DNA of 64,000 nucleotides from Flavihumibacter rivuli (lineage in GTDB: Bacteria > Bacteroidota > Bacteroidia > Chitinophagales > Chitinophagaceae), in NCBI RefSeq assembly GCF_018595685.2, contig NZ_CP092334.1, positions 2,012,001 through 2,076,000 of the forward strand, read 5' to 3'. How positions within the stretch are numbered: position 1 is the first letter of the stretch; the number at the start of each line of letters is the position of its first letter. The translations under genes and the position numbers were made by a program. Shown one piece after another: positions 1 to 8,417 of this stretch. Under the pieces are notes generated by a model that worked only from the letters and a program-made list of their open reading frames with translations, had not been told where the DNA came from and ran no database searches.

Positions 1-620
1 AGCTCCCCCTTTTTGGTGTACAATTTATCCACCCCGTCATATTGCATTACAATGGAAGATGGGTTTCCGCCCGGATGCACAATGAACTCATACTTCACCT
101 GCCCTTCATCTGTAAAATAACGGACATCAATATTCGGATATACATTCTTGTAAGTAACGGTATTGAATATGCGACAATTAGACGCCCATTTGGATGGATC
201 ATCACCGAGGAAATAGTTATTGTAGGTGGGCTGTGGCTTCTCCCCAACTACCTGCACACCCGGATTCATGCCATCGAATGACATGGCATAGGCATGGGAA
301 CGGAGCACAATGTTTCCGGATTCCCCCGGTTTGTTCCTGATCTCATCGCGGCTGGAATAGTTGCCTTCCCGCTCGTCATGCGCATGACCATGGGCCACTG
401 ATGCCATACGGGAAAGGTCTTCCGCATTATGCTGTAATACCACAAAACCGTTCCTGGACAGGAAAAATGCACCATTGCCAAGGTCCCCCATGAAAGTGAC
501 CTTTTTATCCCATTGACCTTTATTCTCTACAAATTCCAGGCTATTGGTGTTCCGCTGGGCATAGGAGGTAAGCGTAAGCAGGGACAGAATGATTATGTTG
601 ACTATCGGTTTCAACCTCAT
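1..620 (-). CDS. DUF7948-type secreted protein, 3' end beyond window
   Basis: The frame opens at an ATG at 618-620 and runs off the left edge without a stop, so only about 206 N-terminal residues are visible. It starts with a signal peptide (RLKPIVNIIILSLLTLTSYAQ) followed by FVENKGQWDKKVTFMGDLGN and later NYFLGDDPSKWASN and YPNIDVRYF. These are typical of the N-terminal DUF7948 domain of large Bacteroidota cell-surface proteins, which often carry PKD or SBBP repeats and end in a type IX secretion tag. That C-terminal part cannot be seen here. It lies 41 bp downstream of recG on the same strand. The N-terminal family call is fairly safe; the biological role is unknown. Confidence 0.75.
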   Translation of the reverse strand, partial: MRLKPIVNIIILSLLTLTSYAQRNTNSLEFVENKGQWDKKVTFMGDLGNGAFFLSRNGFVVLQHNAEDLSRMASVAHGHAHDEREGNYSSRDEIRNKPGESGNIVLRSHAYAMSFDGMNPGVQVVGEKPQPTYNNYFLGDDPSKWASNCRIFNTVTYKNVYPNIDVRYFTDEGQVKYEFIVHPGGNPSSIVMQYDGVDKLYTKKGE

Positions 621-661
621 TGAATTTACAAATTAATTTTGAGAAATCAAGGTCTATCGAC

Positions 662-2791
662 TCAGGAGATCTTACTCCAGGCGAGTTTTCCCTTTTGGGC
701 CTGTAAGAAAGTTTTAAGCCGCAAATTATGAGCCGAATCCAACGACGGGTCTTCTTCCAGTAATTGTTGTGCGAATTGCTTGGCCGCATCCAACCATTGT
801 TTATCCTGGACGATATTTGCGAGCTTAAAGTTCAACATCCCACTCTGCCTGGTTCCCTCAATATCACCCGGGCCCCTTAGCTCAAGGTCCTTCTCTGCGA
901 TCACAAATCCATCATTCGTTGCACACATTATTTTCAACCGTTCCCTGCCCTCATTGGTTAATTGCTGCCCTGTTAATAATATGCAAAAACTCTGTTCACT
1001 TCCCCTTCCTACCCTTCCACGCAACTGGTGTAACTGGGATAGACCGAATTTCTCAGCGCTCTCTATCACCATTACCGTAGCATTGGGTACATTCACCCCA
1101 ACCTCAATAACGGTAGTAGAGACCATGATTTGAGTATCTCCCTGTACAAAGCGTTGCATATTGGTATCCTTCACTTCAGTTGTCTGCCTGCCATGCACCA
1201 TACTGATCCAAAACTTTGGTTCAGGGAAGAATGCCTTTACATTTTCATAGCCCCTCATCAGGTTCTCATGGCTTAACTTCTCCGACTCTTCAATGAGCGG
1301 GAAGATGATATAGGCCTGCCTGCCCTTGTCGATCTCTGACCGGATAAAATCCATGACCCTTGCCCGGTGGTAATCGTAGCGATGCACCGTGGTGATGGGC
1401 TTCCTTCCTGGTGGCAATTCATCAATTATACTATAATCAAGGTCACCATAGGCTGTCATGGCAAGTGTCCTGGGAATAGGTGTGGCAGTCATGACCAGCA
1501 CATGCGGAGGGATAACGGCCTTCTTCCACAACTTGGCGCGTTGGGCTACCCCAAAACGATGTTGTTCATCCACTACGGCTAGCCCCAATTGGTGGAATTG
1601 AACCGCATCTTCTATCAATGCATGGGTTCCTATCACCATCTGGATACTCCCTTCCTGCAATCCCTTCAATATCCTCCTTCTTTCAGCGGTTTTGGTGGAG
1701 CCGGTAAGCAAGGCCACTTCTACCGGCATTTCCTTCAGGTAACCGGAGATGCCCTGAAAATGCTGGGTGGCCAATATTTCCGTTGGCGCCATCAGGCAGC
1801 TTTGGTAACCATTGTCCGCTGCCAGCAGCATGCTCAGCAATGCCACCATTGTTTTTCCACTTCCCACATCCCCTTGCAGCAGCCTGTTCATTTGCCTTCC
1901 CTGCCCCATATCCTGCCTGATCTCTTTCAATACCCGCTTTTGTGCACCTGTCAGGGCAAAAGGAAGGTATTTATGGTAGAAGGTATTGAAAAGTTCCCCC
2001 ACCTGGCCGAACACTACACCCTTGGAATACCGGTGGCGTTGAAGTCGAACCAATCCCAACCGGAGTTGGGCAATGAAGAGTTCTTCAAACTTCAACCTGG
2101 CCAGGGCCTTCTGGTAATTTGCTTCAGAGGAGGGGAAATGAATCTGCTGGTAACTATGGAAACGGGATGGGAATTTGAAATGCTGCAGATAGGGTTCAGG
2201 TAAATTCTCCGCCAGGTCTGCTTCTTTCAAAGCGGAAAGAAGGGTGTAGGTCAAGCGGCCGATCTGCCTTCCGCCTAATCCCTTTGCCTTCAATTTTTCC
2301 GTACTGGGATAAACAGGTTCAAGGAAGGCCTTACCACCGGCTTTATCCGGGCTATAGGCCTCCAGTTCCGGGTGGTTGATCTGGGGTATTCCATTGAAGA
2401 AGCCGACCCTTCCGTAGATCAGGAAAGCCTTGCCCTGTTCCAATGATTTTTGTATCCAGGATATCCCCTGGAACCATACCAGTTCCATTTCACCAGTCTT
2501 ATCCCTTACCCTGGCCACCAAACGTTTTGCGCGCTTCTCACCCAGCACTGCAATACTGGTAATGCTGCCGACCACCTGCACGTACTCCATACCCGGTTGG
2601 ATGGAAAGGATAGGCGTTACCTTGGTCTTATCAATATGCCTTAAGGGGAAATGCTCAAGAAGGTCTTTGAAGGTGAAAATATTCAACTCCTTTTTCAACA
2701 GGTCACCCTTCAGGGGACCTACTCCTTTCAGGTACTCAATGGGACTGGATAATATGGAAGCTTCGTAACTGATAGCTATGATTTGCTGCAA
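662..2791 (-). CDS. recG: ATP-dependent DNA helicase RecG
   Basis: 709 residues, the usual length for RecG, which remodels stalled replication forks and branched recombination intermediates in the cytoplasm. The N-terminal wedge/OB domain starts at about residue 15 (SPIEYLKGVGP) and includes the OB fold near 70-150. The SF2 motor follows: Walker A GDVGSGKT (307-314), DEQH box (408-411), motif III TATPIPRT and motif VI QLRGRVGRG near 590. The C-terminus (GPGDIEGTRQSG and beyond) is the standard RecG end. The start chosen gives a short extension before the conserved IEYLKG block; no closer ATG fits better. It is upstream of the DUF7948 gene and 40 bp downstream of a glycosyltransferase. No missing motifs. 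Confidence 0.97.
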   Translation of the reverse strand: MQQIIAISYEASILSSPIEYLKGVGPLKGDLLKKELNIFTFKDLLEHFPLRHIDKTKVTPILSIQPGMEYVQVVGSITSIAVLGEKRAKRLVARVRDKTGEMELVWFQGISWIQKSLEQGKAFLIYGRVGFFNGIPQINHPELEAYSPDKAGGKAFLEPVYPSTEKLKAKGLGGRQIGRLTYTLLSALKEADLAENLPEPYLQHFKFPSRFHSYQQIHFPSSEANYQKALARLKFEELFIAQLRLGLVRLQRHRYSKGVVFGQVGELFNTFYHKYLPFALTGAQKRVLKEIRQDMGQGRQMNRLLQGDVGSGKTMVALLSMLLAADNGYQSCLMAPTEILATQHFQGISGYLKEMPVEVALLTGSTKTAERRRILKGLQEGSIQMVIGTHALIEDAVQFHQLGLAVVDEQHRFGVAQRAKLWKKAVIPPHVLVMTATPIPRTLAMTAYGDLDYSIIDELPPGRKPITTVHRYDYHRARVMDFIRSEIDKGRQAYIIFPLIEESEKLSHENLMRGYENVKAFFPEPKFWISMVHGRQTTEVKDTNMQRFVQGDTQIMVSTTVIEVGVNVPNATVMVIESAEKFGLSQLHQLRGRVGRGSEQSFCILLTGQQLTNEGRERLKIMCATNDGFVIAEKDLELRGPGDIEGTRQSGMLNFKLANIVQDKQWLDAAKQFAQQLLEEDPSLDSAHNLRLKTFLQAQKGKLAWSKIS

Positions 2792-2831
2792 AAATAAACA
2801 ATGCTGGTTGCTGAAAAGTTAATGTGGTCGA

Positions 2832-4052
2832 TCAATGCCCATTGTGACCATTTCCATTATGGACATTACCCTTATAGGTCTTGGGCGTATGGAGAAATTC
2901 CCTACGCTTGCTCTTGACCCTAAGCAAGGCCTTTAGCATGGAGAATAACAATAGTGGAAGTGCCAACACTGCTTTCAATGTCCACCAGGAAAAATAGCGG
3001 GAAGGCATTGCAATCACAAGGGTAAGAATGAAGAACAGGCCAAGACTAAGCCACCAACCCGATTCAGGGAAGAAAAGGTTGAGTTGGAAAATGCGCTCCA
3101 TCAGCATCAACACCAATATGAAAAAAAACACGACAATGTAAAGAGACCTTGGCAACAGCAGGTTCTGGATCAGTTTGCTGGTGTAATAACGGTCATGCTG
3201 AACAGCCTTCATATCGGGCTGAAGCAGGCGCCGCAGGTGGTACCATTGTGCCTCCAGCCACCTTACCCGCTGCTTTTCGAAAACTTCATGTGTAGCTACT
3301 TTTTCATCCAACACCCATGCGTCGGGAAGGTAGTACATGTGGATGCCGCGCTTCAACAACTGAAGGTCAATTTCCCTGTCTTCACCCGGGTTATCCAGGA
3401 TTTCGGGCAACCTTAAAATAGATCGGATCAGGGAAAAGCGAAAAGCCATACCTGAACCACTGGGTGCGGCAGAAAATCCAAGGGCCTGCTGGCCCAGCCT
3501 GAAAAAATGGTTATTGATCTCTTCGCTGATCCCATCCATCAGGGCGATAGGGGTATCTTCATTCTTGGCAGTACGATGGCATTGAATGGCATCATAGCCT
3601 GCATGAAATGCATCATTCACTTTTCCCAGGGTCCCAGGCAACATAATGTTGTCTGCATCAAGCACCATCACCAGGTCATATTCCTCTTCCGGTATGGACT
3701 CCAACCCCTTGTTCAATGATCTCGCTTTCATCTTTGCATCAATGGTAACGACACTTGCCCCAAATGACCTGAGGGTATCGAGGGTTGCCGGCCGGAGGGA
3801 ATCGGCCACTACAAACACATGGAATTTATCCCTGGGATAGTCGTGTGCCAGCGAAGATGGTACGGTAGACAGGATCACCTCATCATCCTTGTAAGAAGTA
3901 AATAGAACGGCGATCCTGGCGAAACTGGTCGCAGGCGCCATCTCAGGGTGATGGTAAAACATTCCCGCCACAGCGATCACCAGCAGGTAGGCGATACTGC
4001 AGAACAAATAAAGGAAAAGAACAAATCCCAGGATATGGAGGAAAATGGACAA
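2832..4052 (-). CDS. membrane-bound family 2 glycosyltransferase
   Basis: 406 residues. An N-terminal membrane helix (about 5-30) is followed by a GT-A catalytic domain with the metal-binding DAD at 132-134, a GED acceptor/base motif at 223-225 and a QRVRW motif at 261-265. This D, DxD, ED, QxxRW pattern is that of processive, membrane-embedded GT2 enzymes (hyaluronan/cellulose-synthase-like). Two or three helices follow at about 305-375, then a basic and Asn/His/Gly-rich tail. It probably polymerises or transfers a nucleotide-sugar residue at the inner membrane. The neighbouring sugar transferase and second GT2 suggest exopolysaccharide assembly. Substrate cannot be read from sequence. Confidence 0.88.
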   Translation of the reverse strand: MSIFLHILGFVLFLYLFCSIAYLLVIAVAGMFYHHPEMAPATSFARIAVLFTSYKDDEVILSTVPSSLAHDYPRDKFHVFVVADSLRPATLDTLRSFGASVVTIDAKMKARSLNKGLESIPEEEYDLVMVLDADNIMLPGTLGKVNDAFHAGYDAIQCHRTAKNEDTPIALMDGISEEINNHFFRLGQQALGFSAAPSGSGMAFRFSLIRSILRLPEILDNPGEDREIDLQLLKRGIHMYYLPDAWVLDEKVATHEVFEKQRVRWLEAQWYHLRRLLQPDMKAVQHDRYYTSKLIQNLLLPRSLYIVVFFFILVLMLMERIFQLNLFFPESGWWLSLGLFFILTLVIAMPSRYFSWWTLKAVLALPLLLFSMLKALLRVKSKRREFLHTPKTYKGNVHNGNGHNGH

Positions 4053-4194
4053 ATTATTGAATGAGTTAAGGATAATTGTTTAGGATCTTGGTTCCGCACC
4101 AGTGATTAAACATTGGAAAATAAATAAAATATCAGCTACCAGCAATTCGTGATAAAAAATTTCGATAACCGGGAGCTATCGGGTACCTATAATC

Positions 4195-4225
4195 GAAAAG
4201 CCGGCAGGTGCCGGCTTTCTTTATT
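4195..4225. terminator. bidirectional hairpin terminator
   Basis: AAAGCCGGC, a four-base loop AGGT, then GCCGGCTTT, followed by a T-rich stretch on both strands. It lies 19 bp past the stop of the sugar transferase gene and separates it from the downstream GT2 gene, so it most likely ends the minus-strand transcript of the sugar transferase/receiver pair. Confidence 0.75.
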
Positions 4226-4243
4226 TTCATTCTATCGTAATGC

Positions 4244-5404
4244 TTATGCGGGATTCGATTTCTGGATCAGTGCCGGAGGTGTTTTGGCCATGATCCAAAG
4301 GTCAAGCAGGAAATTCTGGCGCTGGGAATATTCAATATCCAGTTTGATACGCTCTTCCACATTCATGAAATGCCTGTCGTTCTTCCTGATCTGCCAAAGC
4401 CCTGTAATTCCAGCAGGTGCCATAAAACGCTTTGCCCATTCATCCGTGGTCAGCATTGCAGCTTCATAGAGGGGGAGTGGTCTATTGCCTACAATCGACA
4501 TGTCGCCGATGAGCACATTGATCAATTGGGGCAGTTCATCCAGGCTGGTCTTGCGCAGGAATTTTCCTAACCTTGTCGCCCTGGGGTCATTGCTCACCTT
4601 AAAGAACACACAGCCCGCACCGCTACCAAATTCATTGAGGTGTACAAGTTGGTCCATCTGCTTGTCAGCACCAAACTCCATGGTCCTGAACTTGAAAAAG
4701 TTAAAGATCCTATACCCGCGGCCTGCCCTTTTGGAGATATAGAAGACCGGCCCCCTGCTTTCTAATTTAATGGCCAGGGCGATCAAAAGCATCAGCGGAC
4801 TAAGGATAACCAGGGCTGAAAAAGCAAATAGTATATCGAAGGACCTCCTGAAGGGATTGGCCTTGATGGAAGCAGCAATGGCTTCCTGTTCTGCTTTAAA
4901 TGCGTCTTCCTTATCGATGGCCCTTTTCTTGATCTTACCAAGGAAATCCACCCGGCTAAGCAGTTTTTCATCAGCCTTCTTCAGGTCGATCACATCATCA
5001 AAAAGCTGGCGCAATGAACAGCGGTCCTCATTAGCGGCGAGGGATGCAGGTACATGAAGGATGAGCGGGACAGCCTTGAACAATTCACTATTCCTCAGAT
5101 AAGTTCTCAGGCGGGTTACCTCACTCCTGTCCAGGGCATGGTCAATAAAGATAACAGTCGGGGCAATTTTCTTTTGGGAGGCGATCCTTTCCAAAATGTT
5201 CAGGGCTTTCTCTACATTCTCAGCGGCATATCCACCATCAAAGAAATTAACCAATAAATCAATATTGCCAGAATTCTTGCCGATGAGGAAAAACTCCCGG
5301 GAGTGAATCTGGACTATAGGCGCAGCCTCTACCTCCCTCAAAACGGAATACCGTTTATAGGTGGATGGGTTGTTGGTTAGATTTAATGGCATGGTTTGTT
5401 CCAT
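4244..5404 (-). CDS. receiver-like domain fused to bacterial sugar transferase
   Basis: 386 residues. Residues about 30-155 look like a degenerate response-regulator receiver (hydrophobic strand VIFIDHAL with an Asp, later LILHVPAS, ending in DDVIDLKKADEKLL). Residues 189-212 form one membrane helix, and 215-375 are a bacterial sugar transferase domain with FKFRTM (237-242), DELPQL (289-294), GNRPLP (306-311) and GITGLWQ (332-338). This is the WbaP/CpsE-like core that moves a sugar phosphate onto undecaprenyl phosphate, the priming step of exopolysaccharide synthesis. Start uncertain: ATG at 5404, or the in-frame Met four codons later. A free receiver gene lies 33 bp upstream, suggesting an operon. 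The receiver is probably not phosphorylatable, as the N-terminal acidic pair is not evident. Confidence 0.88.
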   Translation of the reverse strand: MEQTMPLNLTNNPSTYKRYSVLREVEAAPIVQIHSREFFLIGKNSGNIDLLVNFFDGGYAAENVEKALNILERIASQKKIAPTVIFIDHALDRSEVTRLRTYLRNSELFKAVPLILHVPASLAANEDRCSLRQLFDDVIDLKKADEKLLSRVDFLGKIKKRAIDKEDAFKAEQEAIAASIKANPFRRSFDILFAFSALVILSPLMLLIALAIKLESRGPVFYISKRAGRGYRIFNFFKFRTMEFGADKQMDQLVHLNEFGSGAGCVFFKVSNDPRATRLGKFLRKTSLDELPQLINVLIGDMSIVGNRPLPLYEAAMLTTDEWAKRFMAPAGITGLWQIRKNDRHFMNVEERIKLDIEYSQRQNFLLDLWIMAKTPPALIQKSNPA

Positions 5405-5437
5405 ACAGGTAGGTTTTGGGATCAGAGAGTTTAAGCT

Positions 5438-5842
5438 TTACACCACTTTCAGGAGACCCTTTTTCAAAGGCCTTACCTCACCAAGGTGATTTTCAAGTTC
5501 ATTCAAAAGGTCAATCGGATTAAAGGGCTTAGTGAAAAATGCATTTACGGCATAATTCTTGCAACGAATTTTTAATTCCTGTTCTGGCAGGGATGATATG
5601 ACCACCAAAGGAATATTATCATAAAGGCCACTGGACTTGAAGTATTCTACCATTTCCCATGGTTCGGTATCCGGTAATTCAGGGTCAATGACTATGGCTG
5701 CCGGAACATTGGACCTTGACAGCCAAAACATTGCATCACTGGCATCAGTGGCTGCGATAATTTTAAACTTATCCTGAAGTACGGTTTGCAGTAAAAATCT
5801 TAGTGCTTTACTTGCGGTGATCACGAGTATAATTCTCTTCAT
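5438..5842 (-). CDS. stand-alone receiver-domain protein, acidic pocket degenerate
   Basis: 134 residues, the size of a single CheY-like receiver with no output domain. The phosphorylatable Asp (D53, in VIDPEL) and the conserved Lys (K105, in FTKPF) are present. The N-terminal strand reads LVITASKA where typical receivers have two acidic residues that bind Mg, so phosphorylation may be weak or absent. It lies 33 bp upstream of the sugar transferase gene, whose own N-terminus is receiver-like, suggesting that both belong to control of exopolysaccharide priming. Partner kinase not visible in the window. Family call is good; signalling role is inference. Confidence 0.82.
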   Translation of the reverse strand: MKRIILVITASKALRFLLQTVLQDKFKIIAATDASDAMFWLSRSNVPAAIVIDPELPDTEPWEMVEYFKSSGLYDNIPLVVISSLPEQELKIRCKNYAVNAFFTKPFNPIDLLNELENHLGEVRPLKKGLLKVV

Positions 5843-6147
5843 TCCAGGGTAGAGTTAAGCATTGAAAAATGGTTTGTTTTTCAAATCGCTTGATAGTTGG
5901 AATCATTAGGCTCACAAGAGGTATTGGGATCACAGCAAGATTTCCTGGCGGGAGGAAATGAGTCGTTGGTAAAACGGTGGGTTCTTAGGATTGCTGGAGA
6001 GAATTTGCTGCTATCAGTGCCAATATAGGGGGGATATAAAATCCTGTTTCCTTTGTTAAAAATAATAACAATTTTGAATCTGTGAAATATTGACGGGTTT
6101 ATTTTTTTATTCACACCCCTTTTTCGCCTAATTATCCCCGTTTACCT
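5843..6147. other. intergenic region upstream of receiver gene
   Basis: About 305 bp between the GT2 stop and the receiver start, both on the minus strand. It is A/T-rich near 6050-6120 and probably holds the promoter of the receiver/sugar-transferase pair. A 77-codon minus-strand frame (5881-6114) has no recognisable protein character. No clear hairpin or operator was found. Confidence 0.4.
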
Positions 6148-7344
6148 TTAGGATTGTCTATTCCCGGTTAAGGGTAGACGCCCCGACTTCTCCCAATTGG
6201 CTGAGCTTTTCCCATTGATATATAGCCAAAAGCCGGCAACAACTGCCGAGTTCATGAAGACAAAATAATAAGGCACCATCCAGGCCCCGCCTGTATTTCC
6301 CTTCCCAGCCTGCCGGCTGCCAAGGTAGGCAAGGGCATAGAACACCAGTTGGGCTGCCAGGGCAATTCCCCAAAAGAACCCGCCATAGAAGACCCAAAGG
6401 AGCAGGTTGCTGGCGAAGATCAGGAAAAGGGAAACCGGCGCCAGGGTCCAGCGCAAGACCCGGTGGGAGATATATTGGAAGCTTAGGACAGGGTGCTTCC
6501 AGAACGCCATTAGCGGAAGCAACCTTCCCATGGCCTGAAATCCTCCGGCTGCAATACGGACCTTTCGTTTTCTTTCTTCACCAAATGAAGCGGAACCCGA
6601 TTCAATGGCATATGCCTCCGGCACATAAGCCACCTTCTTACCGGCCAGGCATATGCGAAGGGAAAGCACAAAATCTTCCAGAATGGTATCGGGCTCCAAT
6701 GGCCGGAAGCAATCGCGCCTGATGGAAAAGAGTTCCCCGGCAGCCCCAACTACGGTGTAAAGCCGGTCATCCAGCGTCTTGAGAAAAGATTCATATTTCC
6801 AGTACATGCCTTCGCCTTTGGCAACAGCCACTGTTGATCCCGGCAACCCCACCCTTTTCTCACCGGCGACCCCTCCTACCGAAGGGTCGGCATAAGGTGC
6901 GAGTAAGTTCCTGAGGCAGTTGGCCGGGAGGAAGGTATTGGCATCCGTAAACACGACGACAGGATCTGAGGCATGGGCCATGGCCCTGTTGATGGCATTG
7001 GCCTTGCCCAGGCGGCTGGAGTCATGCAGTACATCCACCCCTTCAAAGGAAGCGGCAATGGTATTGGTGCCATCAGTGGAACCGTCGGTCACCACGAGCA
7101 GCTTCATTTTACCTGCCGGGTAATCCTGGCCCAGGGTATTTTTGATCTTACCACTGATCCATTCGGCCTCGTTAAAAGCGCAAATGACAACCGTTACCGG
7201 GAGTAAATCCTCATCCTTTTCGGGGACGGCAGCAGACCTTTCCCTTCCACGGGTAAGAAGGAACAACAGTAACCCATAACCGATATAGGTATAGCCGACC
7301 ACCAGCATACTGGCCCAAAAAACATATTGCAGGAATCCGGTCAT
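6148..7344 (-). CDS. family 2 glycosyltransferase, membrane-bound
   Basis: 398 residues. Helix at about 5-30, then a GT2 domain: VVICAFNEAEWI (52-63), VTDGSTDGT (85-93), metal motif DAN (134-136), and ED at 223-224. The usual QxxRW is replaced by a basic stretch RKRKVRIAAGG near 258-268, as in the poly-N-acetylglucosamine/IcaA-like and related transferases with loose versions of this motif. Three to four C-terminal helices follow (about 290-390). It starts one base after the stop of the upstream ROK gene, so the two are translationally linked. Likely an inner-membrane exopolysaccharide glycosyltransferase; donor and acceptor unknown. Confidence 0.87.
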   Translation of the reverse strand: MTGFLQYVFWASMLVVGYTYIGYGLLLFLLTRGRERSAAVPEKDEDLLPVTVVICAFNEAEWISGKIKNTLGQDYPAGKMKLLVVTDGSTDGTNTIAASFEGVDVLHDSSRLGKANAINRAMAHASDPVVVFTDANTFLPANCLRNLLAPYADPSVGGVAGEKRVGLPGSTVAVAKGEGMYWKYESFLKTLDDRLYTVVGAAGELFSIRRDCFRPLEPDTILEDFVLSLRICLAGKKVAYVPEAYAIESGSASFGEERKRKVRIAAGGFQAMGRLLPLMAFWKHPVLSFQYISHRVLRWTLAPVSLFLIFASNLLLWVFYGGFFWGIALAAQLVFYALAYLGSRQAGKGNTGGAWMVPYYFVFMNSAVVAGFWLYINGKSSANWEKSGRLPLTGNRQS

Positions 7345-7345
7345 G

Positions 7346-8260
7346 CTATGAGGCTACCAGGGCTGCCGCACCAAATACACCTGCAGAATCCCCCAGCATG
7401 GGCTTGGTGACCGGCACATCGAGACGGTTGTTGAAGATATAATACTGAAGGGACCTAACCCCTTCCGAATAGATGGAGTCGATATTGCCAACCCCACCTC
7501 CAACGATGATCACATCTGGATCGAGCAGGTTGGTGATAATGGAAACAGCCCTTCCAAAGAAGTGGTTTAGGCGGTCGATCGTCAACCGGGCTGCCGCTTC
7601 ATTACCTGCCGCCGCCTGGGCTACGATCTCCTTGAGTGTCTTGTCCTTGCCACTTGATTGCTTATAGTATCGCTGTAAGGAAGGTCCACTCAGGATGGTC
7701 TCTACACACCCGGTCCTGCCGCAATAACAGGGCCCGCCTGAATCATCCAGATGAATATGTCCCCACTCCCCTGCGATCCCATGCTTCCCATTCCAAACTT
7801 TTCCTTCATGCACGATACCTCCACCCACACCGGTTCCCATGATGATACCAAAGACCATCCTGGCCTCTGGGAACTGGTGCTTCACCACCCCCCAATGGGT
7901 TTCAGCCAAAGCAAAGCAATTGGCATCATTGGCCAGTTTAACGGGAATGCCTAAGGCATTTTCTATATCATCCTGCAAGGGCTTTCCATTCAATTGGGTG
8001 CTGTTGCAATTCTTCATGGTCCTAAGGATGGGATCGAGGACACCTGGTGTCCCGAAACCAATGGTGGAAGGAAACAAACCAGACTGCTGCTTCATATTAT
8101 CCACCAACAGGGCGATCTGGCCCACAATATGGTCATACCCGAGATGGGCCTCCGTATCCACACGGGTGCGCACAATGGGCTTTGGATCCCCTAACGAGGG
8201 TAGGATCACTCCTTCTATCTTGGTACCGCCCAGGTCGATACCCCATATTGGTTGGCTCAT
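7346..8260 (-). CDS. ROK family sugar kinase (glucokinase-like)
   Basis: 304 residues. ATP-binding DLGGTK at 9-14, catalytic-region LANDANC near 109-115, a second phosphate loop GTGVGGGIV at about 142-150, and the ROK zinc motif CYCGRTGCVE at 178-187 preceded by GHIH. All key ROK residues are present, and no N-terminal helix-turn-helix exists, so it is a kinase rather than a ROK repressor. It probably phosphorylates a hexose such as glucose or a related sugar. It diverges from a sugar porter gene starting at 8418 and is followed directly by a GT2 gene, linking sugar uptake, activation and polymer synthesis. Exact substrate is inference. Confidence 0.9.
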   Translation of the reverse strand: MSQPIWGIDLGGTKIEGVILPSLGDPKPIVRTRVDTEAHLGYDHIVGQIALLVDNMKQQSGLFPSTIGFGTPGVLDPILRTMKNCNSTQLNGKPLQDDIENALGIPVKLANDANCFALAETHWGVVKHQFPEARMVFGIIMGTGVGGGIVHEGKVWNGKHGIAGEWGHIHLDDSGGPCYCGRTGCVETILSGPSLQRYYKQSSGKDKTLKEIVAQAAAGNEAAARLTIDRLNHFFGRAVSIITNLLDPDVIIVGGGVGNIDSIYSEGVRSLQYYIFNNRLDVPVTKPMLGDSAGVFGAAALVAS

Positions 8261-8417
8261 AAGGACAATGCTATTAGGTTAAATGAAGTGCACGAAGCTG
8301 GTACGAATTTATCCAAAACTTCAGAAGGGTTTACCAAAAACCCACCGCAAAGGATTGCACCAGAAGTTAAACACAAAATCTTGCAAAGAAGGAATAATTT
8401 TAAGCAAACCAACTAAC

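Noticed and set aside
5881..6114. 77-codon minus-strand frame upstream of the receiver gene
   Set aside because: No family, no start context, biased towards chance; treated as promoter region.
8283..8417. N-terminal extension of the sugar porter
   Set aside because: Basic, non-hydrophobic and unlike sugar porters; the ATG at 8418 places the first helix correctly.
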